Of a stretch of DNA of 54,958 nucleotides, positions 27,538 to 36,480 are shown one piece after another (positions within the stretch are counted from its first letter, which is position 1; each line of letters begins with the position of its first letter). The stretch is from contig UBXM01000010.1 in NCBI GenBank assembly GCA_900469445.1, forward strand, positions 174,222 through 229,179, read 5' to 3'. A model generated the notes under the pieces. That model did no database searches. It was not told the DNA's origin and saw only the letters and a program-made list of their open reading frames with translations. The position numbers and the translations under genes were made by a program. The DNA is from Hyphomicrobiales bacterium. Its GTDB lineage: Bacteria > Pseudomonadota > Alphaproteobacteria > Rhizobiales > Rhizobiaceae.

Positions 27538-29424
27538 TTATTGAACTGTGGATGCAGACTGATCGAGGACAGTCTGGTTGATCGATACGCCGTACCGGTC
27601 CTTCAGGCTGTTGACCATCTGGTCGAGCATATCGTCGCCGGCCGATTCCGCCAGACGCTGAAGCTGCGGGTCGGCCAGTTCGTCGGCGGGTGCCTGATCG
27701 ACTGCGGTCACCTTCATCAGCATGCGGCTTTCGCGGTCTGCTGCAAGAGCGGTGCCGGTGGTGTCGACCGGGCCGGAGAAGGCTGCGGCAATGGCTTCGG
27801 CACCGAAGATCGCATCTTCGGCGTTGCGACGCAGGCCGGTCTTGGTCTCCACCGCGATGCCGAGGTCCTCAGCGATTGCGGCCAGCGTTTCGCCCTTGTC
27901 GAGACGGCCCTTGAGTTCGTTCGCCTTGGCGGTCAGCGCTTCGCTCTGCTGCTCGGCGGTCCAGTCAACCACGACCTTTTCGCGAACTTCATCCAGAGTG
28001 CGCTCGCGTTCCGGCGTTATGTTGCGGACTTCGAACCAGACATAGCCGATATTGCCCAGGTTGACCGGGATCGTGTCCTGACCGGGTTCGGTACGGAAGA
28101 CTTCGGCAACCAGATTGTTGGCTGCGGGAAGGTTGGCGACCGGCTGCTCCTTTTCGTCGCGGCCGGACGCATCTGCCGTTACCGTGACGAGCTTGAGGTT
28201 CAGTTCCTTGGCTGCCTCGTCGAGGGTCGCGCCACCGCCGCGCAGGTCCTCGAAGCGGTCATGGGCGGTGGTCATTTCGCGCGAAGCGGCGGCGACTGCC
28301 ATCTGCTGGCGCATTTCTTCCTTCACCTCGTCGAAGCTGCGGGTGCTTTCCGGGCGGATGTTGGAAACGCGCAGGATGACCGAGCCGAACGTGCCTTTGA
28401 TGACAGGGGTGGTGCCGCCATCGGACGAAACCTTGAAGGCCGGTTCCGCCCAGGACGGATCCGGAACGTTTTCGCGGGTGAAGTCGCCAAGGTGAACGTC
28501 AGTCGGCGTCTTGCCCTGATCCTTGATGATCTGGTCGAAGGTGGTCGTGCCGTCGCGCAGCTGGGTGGCTGCGGCATCCGCCATTTCCTTGTTCGGGAAG
28601 GTCAGCTGCTCGATCGTGCGGGTTTCGTGCGTCTTGTAGCCGTCCTTGCGCTTGTCGTATTCGGCGCGCAGTTCGTCTTCGGTGATCGACGAGGCGTCGG
28701 CGATATCGCTCGGCTCAAGCTTCACATAGGCGAAATTTCGGTATTCGGGCGCGCGGTACTTGTTCTTGTTGGTGTCGAACCAGGCGGTCAGCACATCGTT
28801 TGCCGGCGCCTTGACCGGGTCGATATTGGCGTTCGACAGAAGCACGTAGTCGACGGTGCGGGCCTCGTCACGATACTGCTTCAAGGCGTCGAGCATGACC
28901 TGCGGCGGCTTGAACCCATCGGAAACGGCTTCCACGACCTGGCTGCGCACGGCGACCTTGCTGCGTTCGGCGATATAGTCGTTTTCCCGCAGGCCGGCAT
29001 TGCGCAGACGCGAGGAGAACAGGTCGCGGTCGAACTGGCCGTTGGTGCCCTTGAAGGCAGGGTCTTCGGCGATCAGCTCTGCTAGGCGCTGTTCGGAAAG
29101 ACCGAGATTCATGTCGTCGGAAAGCTGGTCGAGGGCAGCACCTGCGGAAAGCTGGGTCAGAACCTCGCGGTCGATGCCGAAGGAACGGGCCTGCTGTGCC
29201 GTCAGCTGGGTGCCGAACTGGCGGCTGAGGTTGGCGATCTGACGCTGGTAGGCAAGCCGGAACTGCTCGGTGGAAATTTCCTGGTCGCCAACCGTCATCA
29301 CGCTGTTCGCATTCGAGGCGATCAGCGACTGGCTGCCGCCCCAAACGGCGAAAGAGGCAACCAGGAGCAGAAGCAGAGACTTCGCGACCCAGGAGCGGGC
29401 GGCGTTTCTGAGAGAATCAAGCAT
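27538..29424 (-). CDS. ppiD: Peptidyl-prolyl cis-trans isomerase/chaperone PpiD (SurA N-terminal domain)
   Basis: A periplasmic folding factor anchored in the inner membrane, 628 residues. One membrane helix lies at about residues 13-34 (SLLLLLVASFAVWGG), followed by a SurA-like chaperone domain (about 37-180). A parvulin-like PPIase segment lies at about 255-350, but its motif is poorly conserved, so catalytic activity is uncertain. A long C-terminal helical and beta region follows. PpiD helps proteins leaving the Sec channel. It is first in the ppiD-trpD-trpC-moaC-moeA run, so its promoter should be in 29425-29632. The length matches E. coli PpiD (623 residues). Confidence 0.88.
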   Translation of the reverse strand: MLDSLRNAARSWVAKSLLLLLVASFAVWGGSQSLIASNANSVMTVGDQEISTEQFRLAYQRQIANLSRQFGTQLTAQQARSFGIDREVLTQLSAGAALDQLSDDMNLGLSEQRLAELIAEDPAFKGTNGQFDRDLFSSRLRNAGLRENDYIAERSKVAVRSQVVEAVSDGFKPPQVMLDALKQYRDEARTVDYVLLSNANIDPVKAPANDVLTAWFDTNKNKYRAPEYRNFAYVKLEPSDIADASSITEDELRAEYDKRKDGYKTHETRTIEQLTFPNKEMADAAATQLRDGTTTFDQIIKDQGKTPTDVHLGDFTRENVPDPSWAEPAFKVSSDGGTTPVIKGTFGSVILRVSNIRPESTRSFDEVKEEMRQQMAVAAASREMTTAHDRFEDLRGGGATLDEAAKELNLKLVTVTADASGRDEKEQPVANLPAANNLVAEVFRTEPGQDTIPVNLGNIGYVWFEVRNITPERERTLDEVREKVVVDWTAEQQSEALTAKANELKGRLDKGETLAAIAEDLGIAVETKTGLRRNAEDAIFGAEAIAAAFSGPVDTTGTALAADRESRMLMKVTAVDQAPADELADPQLQRLAESAGDDMLDQMVNSLKDRYGVSINQTVLDQSASTVQ

Positions 29425-29494
29425 CGATCAACATACCTAAAGACAGTCTGCCGCGCAGTTGTGGCGGATGAAGCACTGTCTCTAGAACAAACTT

Positions 29495-29517
29495 CGCCGG
29501 AATAGAAGGCTCCGGCG
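29495..29517 (-). terminator. Hairpin between the DMT-like gene and ppiD
   Basis: cgccgga (29495-29501) pairs with tccggcg (29511-29517) around a 9-base loop. On the minus strand it lies downstream of the DMT-like gene and upstream of ppiD. The T-run is weak. A second inverted repeat, agacagt/actgtct (29441-29447 with 29475-29481), lies closer to the ppiD start. Confidence 0.35.
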
Positions 29518-29632
29518 ATGAAAAGGCCGCGAGCGCCTAAGCGGCTGAAGTGTTTCCGGCAAAATCCACAAGGGCCTGGATATCCACGCGGGCGAGACCG
29601 ACATGGTCGGGACGGGGGTGGAAACGTCCCCG

Positions 29633-29980
29633 CTATTTGGTGAAGATGAAGAAGGCGCCGAGCGCGATGAAGCCGAAGCCGATCGCCTGTTTCCAGTGGA
29701 ACGATTCGCCCAGATAGAAGACCGAGAAGATCACGAAGACGGTAAGCGTGATGATCTCCTGGATCGTCTTCAACTGTGCGGCATTGAAATAACCGTAACC
29801 GATCCGGTTTGCCGGCACCTGGGCGCAATATTCGAAAAAGGCGATCGCCCAGCTGGCAAGAATGACGAGATAGAGCGGCTTGTTTTCGAACTTCAGGTGA
29901 CCATACCAGGCGAAGGTCATGAAGATGTTGGAAAGAATGAGAAGGCCGATAGTCAGGACGGGTGTCAGGGAGAGGCTCAT
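29633..29980 (-). CDS. Small DMT-family membrane protein (DUF486)
   Basis: A 115-residue protein with four predicted membrane helices. FMTFAWYGHLKF, YCAQVPANRIGY and LKTIQEIITLTVFVIFSVFYLGE match the DUF486 family, related to small multidrug resistance exporters of the drug/metabolite transporter clan. No substrate is known. The ATG at 29980 is preferred; a TTG at 29995 in frame would add five residues. No strong ribosome binding site is seen. Confidence 0.82.
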   Translation of the reverse strand: MSLSLTPVLTIGLLILSNIFMTFAWYGHLKFENKPLYLVILASWAIAFFEYCAQVPANRIGYGYFNAAQLKTIQEIITLTVFVIFSVFYLGESFHWKQAIGFGFIALGAFFIFTK

Positions 29981-30376
29981 TCGAGGGTCCGACAAGGAGG
30001 TTGAGGGGGCGACAAGCAGGAGGATCGAGATTGCGGCGAAGTTAAGATCGCTAAGGGCGAAGGAGAGGCGTCCTTATCGCTGGCGCGATCAGCAGGCACA
30101 TTTGCGGTGGCCGGATATTCCCGAGATGGATGCCGGCCTCGCCTTCCTTCTTCGTCCTCGTGCCTTGGCAGGGCTGCCGGCGCGGGACAGGTAAAGGCGA
30201 GGAGGCACGGTTGCCTCGGCGAAGGCGTCCAGCGGCATGGTGTGTCCGGAGGACGAAGGCCGCAAGGGCCGGGCAGGCTTATCTGCTCGAGCGGATTTGC
30301 TCGAGCGGATGTTCCGGACCTGGCGGTCCGTTGCCTAGCTGATGATGCCTCGGGACGATCAGCCGCCGGTCTCTAA
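29981..30376. other. Long intergenic stretch without a convincing gene
   Basis: About 400 bases hold only frames with implausible Arg/Ser/Gly-rich translations. The stretch contains a tandem repeat (30284-30310) and several imperfect inverted segments, for example cctcgcctt near 30140 with aaggcgagg near 30195. I recognise no known RNA here: it lacks RNase P, tmRNA and SRP RNA hallmarks. It may be an untranslated region, an unknown small RNA, or a decayed gene. Confidence 0.45.
30284..30310. repeat. Tandem repeat of a 14-base unit
   Basis: tgctcgagcggat occurs twice in direct succession (30284-30296 and 30298-30310), one T apart. Each unit contains the palindrome ctcgag. Confidence 0.7.
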
Positions 30377-30541
30377 TCAGTGCAGGGTTTCAGGAACGTA
30401 TTCTTCGTCGCCCATGATGGTCAGCGCCTGGAAAAGTGCCTCGACAAGGATGTCGGTCAGGCCGTCGATGTCGTTCTCCTGCAGGAAAAGCGCGATCGAC
30501 TGGTCGGAGGGCTGGCTCATCTGGTCGAGTTCCTTAGACAT
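30377..30541 (-). CDS. Predicted 54-residue acidic small protein
   Basis: An ATG at 30541, with AAAGGGAC at a good distance upstream, opens a frame ending in TGA at 30377-30379. The product begins MSKELDQMSQPSD and is acidic, with an amphipathic middle segment (GLTDILVEALFQALTIMG) and the C-terminus EEYVPETLH. It has no membrane helix or Cys. Codon use is like that of the neighbours. I do not recognise a family; it resembles short adaptor or stress-linked proteins only in size and charge. Its upstream region (30542-30702) contains two inverted repeats. Confidence 0.6.
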   Translation of the reverse strand: MSKELDQMSQPSDQSIALFLQENDIDGLTDILVEALFQALTIMGDEEYVPETLH

Positions 30542-30617
30542 TCATGTCCCTTTCGTTTGTCCTCATGACGGTGGGACAGAATTGCGTGCTTCGGCTTGCG
30601 CCGGGCTGATCATGGGC

Positions 30618-30656
30618 CGCGGAAATCATCCGCGAAACGAAACGTTAGGTCTAACG
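30618..30656. promoter_or_regulatory. Two adjacent inverted repeats upstream of the 54-residue gene
   Basis: cgcgga-aatca-tccgcg (30618-30634) and cgttag-gt-ctaacg (30643-30656) are both perfect. They lie 77-115 bases upstream of the 30541 start, between it and the divergent gene at 30802. They could be operator sites; the second has the look of a dimeric regulator site. Confidence 0.4.
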
Positions 30657-30702
30657 ACATCCTAACATATTGTCCGAGAATGACACGGCAAGATGTTGAA
30701 TC

Positions 30703-30727
30703 GGAACCATAAGGTTTTTGGCGGGTT
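30703..30727 (+). promoter_or_regulatory. EcfG-type general stress promoter candidate
   Basis: ggaac at 30703-30707, a 16-base spacer, and ggtt at 30724-30727. This differs by one base from the GGAAC-N16/17-CGTT consensus of the alphaproteobacterial general stress sigma factor. It would read into the gene at 30802 with a leader of about 65-70 bases. Confidence 0.4.
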
Positions 30728-30801
30728 CACTTTTTGTGAAGGTCTAGCGGCGAAGGTGCCTTCATATCCGGGCGATTCGGCCCACCGAATATGGAGATGG
30801 C

Positions 30802-31056
30802 ATGACACTGCTGCAATTCCCCGCCGACCGACGTACGGCCGATGTGAGGCGATGCGCCGACGCTCTCCAGCGTCTTCATGGCGAAGAGGCCAATCGCTTC
30901 TGGCGTACGGAAATGGCACAGTTCGCCCAGGGGTTCCGGGCGCAGGGTGTCGAAGATGAAGAGATCCGTCACCAGGCTGCGTTGTTCATGCATGCCGTGC
31001 AGATGGAACTCCAGTCGGCATTCGCCGAAGACGAGCGCGACGCCTCCGCTTATTGA
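30802..31056 (+). CDS. Small conserved rhizobial protein (DUF6074-like)
   Basis: An 84-residue, mainly helical soluble protein starting MTLLQFPADRRTADVRRCAD. It has a central segment EEANRFWRTEMAQFAQGFRAQGV and an acidic end. The ATG at 30802 has GGAG (atatggagatggc) upstream. I recall similar short proteins named DUF6074 in Rhizobiales, with low certainty about the number. No function is known. A possible EcfG-type promoter lies upstream. It is convergent with the macB-type permease gene, 17 bases from its stop. Confidence 0.65.
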   Translation: MTLLQFPADRRTADVRRCADALQRLHGEEANRFWRTEMAQFAQGFRAQGVEDEEIRHQAALFMHAVQMELQSAFAEDERDASAY

Positions 31057-31073
31057 GCCTGTTGGCGGCCCGG

Positions 31074-32268
31074 TTATTCGTGACGCAATGCGTCGATCGG
31101 ATTGAGCTGGGCCGCGCGGCGTGCCGGAAAATAGCCGAAGACCATGCCGATCGCCGCGGAAAACAGGAAGGCGAGCAGGATGATGGTCGGGCTCGCCACA
31201 AACGGCACCTGCAGATAGCTGACGACGCCATAGGCAAGCGCCAGGCCGGCGACGATGCCGGTAATCCCGCCGAAGATCGACAGCATGACCGCCTCCACCA
31301 GGAACTGTGTGAGCACCTGCTTTTCCAACGCCCCGATCGCAAGCCTGATGCCGATCTCGCGGGTGCGCTCGGTCACCGATACCAGCATGATATTCATGAT
31401 GCCGATGCCGCCAACGAGAAGGCTGACGGCAGCGACTGCGCCGAGAAGGCCGGTCAGCAGCACGGTCGTGCCCGTCATCGCGGCGGCTATCTGGGACATG
31501 TCGTTGACGGAAAAATCGTCGTCCCGGCCGATCGCGATCCGGCGGCGTTCTCTCAGGAGGCTTTCGACATCCGACTGAACCTTGGCCGTCGATACGCCCT
31601 CCTGCGCCGAGATGATGATGCTTGAAATGGTCGTCGTGCCGCCGATACGCCGCTGATGGAGTTTCAGCGGCATGATCACGGTATCGTCCTGATCGTCGCC
31701 CATGCCTGACTGTCCCTTGACGGCGAGAACGCCGACGACCGGGCAGGCGACATTGCTCACACGAATGCTCTGGCCGACGGGATCGGCCGCGCCGAAGAGT
31801 TCGCGGCGGGTGGTTTCGCCGATGATGCAGGCCGCCTTGCTGCCGCGGTCTTCCTCGGGCAGAAATTCGCGACCGAGAGCCAGTTCCCAATCCTGTGCGA
31901 TCAGATAATCGCCGGTCGTGCCGATAACGCCGGTGGAGCGATTGGCGCCACCGGCAATGACGGTAACGGTACCGCGATTGACGGGGGCGACAGCGCGCAG
32001 GCCGCTGACCTGGTTGCGAATCGCTGCGATATCGTCATCGGTGAAGCGTTTTGCTTCCGAACTTGCACGACCGGGTCCCCACTGGCCGGGGCGGACGAAA
32101 AGCGTATTGGTGCCGAGCCGCGAGAGTTCCGCGCGCACCTTGGCGGTCGTGCCGTTGCCGACGGTGACCATGGCGATGACGGCTGCGACGCCGATAACGA
32201 CACCGAGTACGGTGAGGAAGGACCGCAGCATGTTGCGGCTGATGGCGCGCCAGGCGAGCTTTGCCGTT

Positions 32269-32279
<11 letters not shown>
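31074..32279 (-). CDS. MacB-type ABC transporter permease
   Basis: The membrane subunit of a MacAB-like efflux system, 401 residues. It has the MacB/FtsX layout: one N-terminal helix (RSFLTVLGVVIGVAAVIAMV), a large periplasmic domain (about 45-270), and three C-terminal helices with GGIGIMNIMLVSVTERTREIG and the final GYFPARRAAQLNPIDALRHE, both classic MacB motifs. The ATG at 32279 overlaps the end of the ATPase gene by 11 bases. The frame is open further upstream, but that part lies inside the ATPase gene. Unlike E. coli MacB, the ATPase is a separate protein. Confidence 0.9.
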
Positions 32280-32982
<703 letters not shown>

Positions 32983-32995
32983 CGTCAGTCTCCCG

Positions 32996-34285
32996 TCACC
33001 GGCTGCGGGCTGTGGCGTCGGTGATCAGCTGGTCGCTATCCTTGAGGTCGGTCGACTTGACGGCGGTAAACTGGCCATCGGTCGAGCCCATTTCGACGGA
33101 AATACGCTGTGGAACGCCGTTGCGCAGGACCCAGACGGAGCGACCGGCCGTGGAGGCCTCGCCTCGGCTGCCGCGATTTCCACGCGGGCGGGGCGGCGAG
33201 AAAAGCCGTGAAAGGAAACTTCCGCGGGGCTGCATGGTCGAAGGCGGCGAATAACGCAGCGCCGCATTGGGCACGAGCAGCGTGTCGGCGACCGACTGCA
33301 CGGTGATGTCGGCGGTTGCCGTCATGCCGGGGCGCAGCAGCAGATCCTGGTTGTCGACCGTCAATATGGCCTTGTAGGTGACGACGTTGGAGACGGTTTC
33401 CGAGGCAAAGCGGACGGCCTCGATCTTGGCCGGGAAGCTGCGATCCGGATAGGCATCGACCGAGAATTTGGCTTCCTGACCTTCCTTGACCTGGCCGACA
33501 TCGGCCTCGTCGACTGCGACCTGAAGTTCCATATGTCTCAGATCACCGGCGATGGTGAAAAGGACGGGCGCATTGAGCGAGGAGGCGACGGTGGCGCCCG
33601 GATCGACATCGCGGGTCAGAACCACGCCGTCGATCGGCGAGACGATCTTCAGCTTGGAGAGATTGACCTCAGCAAGGCGGAGGCTGGCTTCGGCCGAAAG
33701 CACGGCAGCCTCATTGATCTCGGTGGTCGCCAGCGCCGATTCATAGGCGTATTTTGCCGCATCCAGTTCCTGCTGGCTGGAGATGCGGTTGCTGACCAGC
33801 CCCGAAAGGCGATCGAAGGAGGTTCGGGCGGAGGCGGCTTCCGCCTGCGCCTTGAGGACATTGGCCTTTGCGGAGGCGAGCTGGGCTCGGGCGCTCTGGA
33901 CGTCGGCTTCCTGCTTGTTGGTATCGAGTTCGAGCAGGACCTCGCCTGCCTTGACCGCACTGTTATAGGTGACATTGACCTTGCGAACGGTGCCCGACAG
34001 CTCGCTGGAAATATCGACCTGATCGGTCGGCTGGATGGAGCCGGTGGCCGTGACGATAACCTGCAGGTCGCCTTTCTTCGCAGGCTGCGTCGTGTAATCG
34101 AACTGCTGCCCGCCACTTGCGCCGTAGAAATAGAAGCCGATTGCGCCGGAAAATATCAGAACAATAAACGCGACAAGCCATTTGCCCCGGCCGCGCTTTT
34201 GCCGGCGGCCGGAGGTTGCGAGGATCGCGGCGAGATCCGGAGCGTCCGGCTTGCCGGAAGTGGCGGGATCGGTGGGGGCGTTCAC
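32996..34285 (-). CDS. Periplasmic adaptor subunit of a MacA-like efflux system
   Basis: A 429-residue membrane fusion protein that bridges the MacB-type permease and an outer-membrane channel. It has a single N-terminal membrane helix (about 37-52), a lipoyl half-motif near residue 90, a long coiled-coil hairpin (about 115-200, rich in Ala/Glu/Gln), a second lipoyl half with SPIDGVVLTRDVDPGATV, and a beta-barrel domain. Between about 350 and 375 it has a basic Arg/Gly/Pro-rich insert. The start is a GTG at 34285 with GAGG seven bases upstream. No TolC-like gene is in the window, so the channel must be encoded elsewhere. Confidence 0.9.
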   Translation of the reverse strand: MNAPTDPATSGKPDAPDLAAILATSGRRQKRGRGKWLVAFIVLIFSGAIGFYFYGASGGQQFDYTTQPAKKGDLQVIVTATGSIQPTDQVDISSELSGTVRKVNVTYNSAVKAGEVLLELDTNKQEADVQSARAQLASAKANVLKAQAEAASARTSFDRLSGLVSNRISSQQELDAAKYAYESALATTEINEAAVLSAEASLRLAEVNLSKLKIVSPIDGVVLTRDVDPGATVASSLNAPVLFTIAGDLRHMELQVAVDEADVGQVKEGQEAKFSVDAYPDRSFPAKIEAVRFASETVSNVVTYKAILTVDNQDLLLRPGMTATADITVQSVADTLLVPNAALRYSPPSTMQPRGSFLSRLFSPPRPRGNRGSRGEASTAGRSVWVLRNGVPQRISVEMGSTDGQFTAVKSTDLKDSDQLITDATARSR

Positions 34286-34524
34286 TCTGCAACCTCGTTT
34301 TCATTTTCAAGCTTCTGGAGGCCTGCCATCTTGCGCGTTGATCGGACCCGCGGGGCAGGCCGCCATCCTGTCTGGTTCCATGCCATGAAACGCGTCTGGC
34401 GAGAAATTAAATAACCGTAAGTTGTCGGTGATGGCGGTGTGGTCGATTTCTGCTTTTGCCGGCATCGACGATGCATCGAAGTCGATTATGGCGCGTTTCC
34501 CTCCCGCAACAAAGGAGATCTGCC

Positions 34525-34785
34525 ATGATCGATGTAGCGAGAATCAAGGAACATGCGGAGATTATCGGTGCCGACGGCGTTCATGTCGGGACGGTGGACC
34601 GTGTCGAGGGAAGCCGGATCAAACTGACCAGGAAGGATAGCGGCGAGGGCCGGCATAAAGGGCATCACCATTTCATTCCGCTGGAACTGGTCGCCGATAT
34701 CGAGGGTGACACGGTGAGGCTGTCCGCCGATGGCGACGTCGCCGTGACCTTCGAGGAGGAACAGGGCGGCAAGGGCGTTCACTGA
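34525..34785 (+). CDS. DUF2171 domain-containing protein
   Basis: An 86-residue soluble protein beginning MIDVARIKEHAEIIGADG. It has VGTVDRVEGSRIKLTR, a His-rich GRHKGHHHFIPLELV and an acidic end. This is the DUF2171 pattern, a small beta-barrel-like domain related in look to PRC-barrels. No function is known. The ATG at 34525 follows AAAGGAGATC. Its neighbours are small stress-like genes. A stable hairpin follows the stop. Confidence 0.85.
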   Translation: MIDVARIKEHAEIIGADGVHVGTVDRVEGSRIKLTRKDSGEGRHKGHHHFIPLELVADIEGDTVRLSADGDVAVTFEEEQGGKGVH

Positions 34786-34804
34786 AAACGTCGACGATAG
34801 AATC

Positions 34805-34839
34805 ATATGGCCGGCGCTTTGATGAAGCGTCGGCCATAT
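34805..34839. terminator. Bidirectional hairpin between two small convergent genes
   Basis: A 15-bp stem with one G-T pair (34805-34819 with 34825-34839) and a 5-base loop. It is bordered by AT-rich ends and lies between the DUF2171 gene and the convergent 59-residue gene, so it can serve both. Confidence 0.7.
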
Positions 34840-34856
34840 TTCGTTGTGGATACCGA

Positions 34857-35036
34857 TTATTGCTGGCTGCTCGGCACGCCGAAGCGTTCGGGCAGGAATG
34901 CCGTCTCCGTCTGTCCGCCGCTGAGGCGATCGGATTTCGTAGGGGTGACGGAGTGAAGCGGGGCGATGGTGGAGATGACGGCGATGCCGCCTGCGACGAC
35001 TGTCGTAACGGCAATAAACAGAGTACTGCGTTTCAT
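34857..35036 (-). CDS. Predicted 59-residue exported or membrane-anchored protein
   Basis: The product begins MKRSTLFIAVTTVVAGGIAVIS, a short basic start plus a hydrophobic helix, followed by about 35 polar residues (SVTPTKSDRLSGG). It could be an uncleaved anchor or a signal peptide. The ATG at 35036 has a strong AGAAGGAGA site. No family is recognised. A frame opens further upstream to 35087, but only the internal ATG is supported by a ribosome binding site. Confidence 0.6.
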   Translation of the reverse strand: MKRSTLFIAVTTVVAGGIAVISTIAPLHSVTPTKSDRLSGGQTETAFLPERFGVPSSQQ

Positions 35037-35090
35037 CTGAATTCTCCTTCTCGAAGGGAAAACATCGGGCTCTCGAAATAAAAACATCCT

Positions 35091-35132
35091 TCCGGCGTCA
35101 GCGCTTTTTGAGTGCTGCGATTTCGCCGGAAT
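35091..35132 (-). terminator. Hairpin after the 41-residue gene
   Basis: ttccggcg (35091-35098) pairs with cgccggaa (35125-35132), with an inner cagc/gctg pair. On the minus strand it begins 39 bases after the stop of the 35171-35296 gene. There is no long T-run at its end. Confidence 0.45.
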
Positions 35133-35170
35133 GAAGGAGATGCCCTGCGGATGCCTACGCGTCTCTGCTC

Positions 35171-35296
35171 CTAGCTCTTGGCTGAAAGTTCGTTCGGGGA
35201 TGCCATGATCTGCGTGTCACCGATCGAATTGTCCATGTATTTGAAACCCAGGATGCTCAGAACCGACGCAACAAGAATGACGAATATAATCCGCAT
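35171..35296 (-). CDS. Predicted 41-residue single-helix membrane protein
   Basis: The sequence MRIIFVILVASVLSILGFKY forms one membrane helix, followed by about 20 polar residues (MDNSIGDTQIMASPN). The ATG at 35296 has AAGGAGA about six bases upstream. A sequence close to the EcfG promoter lies just before it. No family is recognised. The upstream frame to 35449 runs into the tRNA gene and is not credible. Confidence 0.6.
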   Translation of the reverse strand: MRIIFVILVASVLSILGFKYMDNSIGDTQIMASPNELSAKS

Positions 35297-35318
35297 GGAA
35301 GTCTCCTTCGGCGGAAAC

Positions 35319-35344
35319 AACACGCAAGCCGATAGACTTGTTCC
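35319..35344 (-). promoter_or_regulatory. EcfG-type promoter candidate
   Basis: On the minus strand, GGAAC (35344-35340), a 17-base spacer and TGTT (35322-35319). It differs by one base from the general stress sigma factor consensus. The site is 23 bases before the 35296 ATG, leaving a short leader that still contains the ribosome binding site. Confidence 0.45.
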
Positions 35345-35437
35345 CTCGATGTTCAGGGGGCGGTGCAAAATGTAATGAAGATTTGTTTCCGATGCCGCAG
35401 CGACGTTACCTGCGTGCGGGGAATGAAGTCTTTCGAG

Positions 35438-35513
35438 TGGTGAGAGCACAGGGATTCGAACCCTGGACCTACTGATTAAAAGTCAGTTGCTCTACCAGCT
35501 GAGCTATGCTCTC
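35438..35513 (-). tRNA. tRNA-Lys (anticodon TTT)
   Basis: A complete 76-base cloverleaf on the minus strand with encoded CCA. The acceptor stem GAGAGCA pairs with TGCTCTC; the D-arm is AGCTCAGCTGGTAGAGC. The anticodon stem ACTGA/TCAGT holds the loop CTTTTAA with anticodon TTT; the T-arm is GGTTCGAATCC. No integrase or duplicated tRNA end is seen nearby. Confidence 0.97.
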
Positions 35514-35701
35514 TCACCAATGCGCCGGGGCGCCTTTCGAAAGTGCGCGATACATATTCAGGTCACCTTCTGCGGTCAACCCGCAAAACCATCAAAAAAA
35601 ACGCATTCCGACGGTTTTTGTTCTGGTGCATAAAGGTGATTGGAATTATGCGGCGATCGGCGCTAGCGCCTCTGCCACTTATGATAATCCGGAGCGATCC
35701 T

Positions 35702-36448
35702 GTGTCCATTGCCGAAATCTCGATTTTTACCGCACTTCTCGCCGGGACACTGTCGTTTCTTTCGCCCTGCGTTCTGCCCCTCGTTCCGCCCTATCTCTGT
35801 TACATGGCCGGGATCTCGGTCGATCAGTTTCGCGACCAGTCGTCCGACACGGCATCGCCGGCGCGCGCCGCCGTCATCCGGTCGGCTATCTTCTTCACGC
35901 TCGGATTCGCGACCGTCTTCGTGATGCTGGGGGCCGGGGCGTCGACGGTCGGCGTACTTCTGCGCCAGCATCTCGACCTGTTGTCGAAGATCGGCGGGCT
36001 GATCATCATCGTCATGGGTCTCAACTTTCTCGGCCTGCTGCGGATCGGCTTTCTGTCGCGGGAAGCGCGGTTCCAGTCTTCCGGCCGTCCGGCGACGCTG
36101 TCGGGCGCCTATCTGATGGGGCTTGCCTTCGCTTTCGGCTGGACACCCTGTATCGGGCCGGTGCTGGGCGCCATTCTCGGTGTTGCCGCATCGCGCGACA
36201 CGGTGGGCGAGGGTGCGGCTCTGCTCGCCATCTATTCGCTCGGCCTTGCCGTACCGTTCTGGATCGCCGCGGCCTTTTCAGGCGTGTTCATGCGCTTTAT
36301 GACCCGTTTCCGTCGCCATCTCGGCATGGTCGAGAAAGCGATGGGTGTGTTCCTGATCGTCACCGGCTTCGCCTTCATCTTCGGCTTCGTCAGCTCTGCC
36401 GCGATCTGGTTTCAGGAGACGTTTCCAATTCTCATGCAGATCGGCTGA
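35702..36448 (+). CDS. ccdA: Cytochrome c biogenesis protein CcdA
   Basis: CcdA carries reducing power across the inner membrane to periplasmic thiol proteins involved in cytochrome c maturation. The 248-residue product has six membrane helices and the two redox Cys in SPCVLPLVPPYL (C23) and TPCIGPVLGA (C150). The start is a GTG at 35702 with GGAG seven bases upstream, just before the first helix. The upstream extension of the frame to 35543 is basic and not conserved in feel. It lies divergent from the tRNA-Lys gene and is followed by the AEC transporter after 32 bases. Confidence 0.93.
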   Translation: MSIAEISIFTALLAGTLSFLSPCVLPLVPPYLCYMAGISVDQFRDQSSDTASPARAAVIRSAIFFTLGFATVFVMLGAGASTVGVLLRQHLDLLSKIGGLIIIVMGLNFLGLLRIGFLSREARFQSSGRPATLSGAYLMGLAFAFGWTPCIGPVLGAILGVAASRDTVGEGAALLAIYSLGLAVPFWIAAAFSGVFMRFMTRFRRHLGMVEKAMGVFLIVTGFAFIFGFVSSAAIWFQETFPILMQIG

Positions 36449-36480
36449 CGATCTGACGAAACTGCGGATCAGAATAGCCG

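Noticed and set aside
26395..29085. 896-residue open frame on the plus strand across trpC, trpD and ppiD
   Set aside because: It crosses three real genes on the other strand and has no recognisable motif.
30107..30376. Plus-strand frames in the long intergenic stretch as genes
   Set aside because: No ribosome binding site, implausible composition and no motif; they overlap repeats.
35438..35513. tRNA-Lys as an integration site
   Set aside because: No integrase gene, duplicated tRNA end or composition shift is visible on either side.
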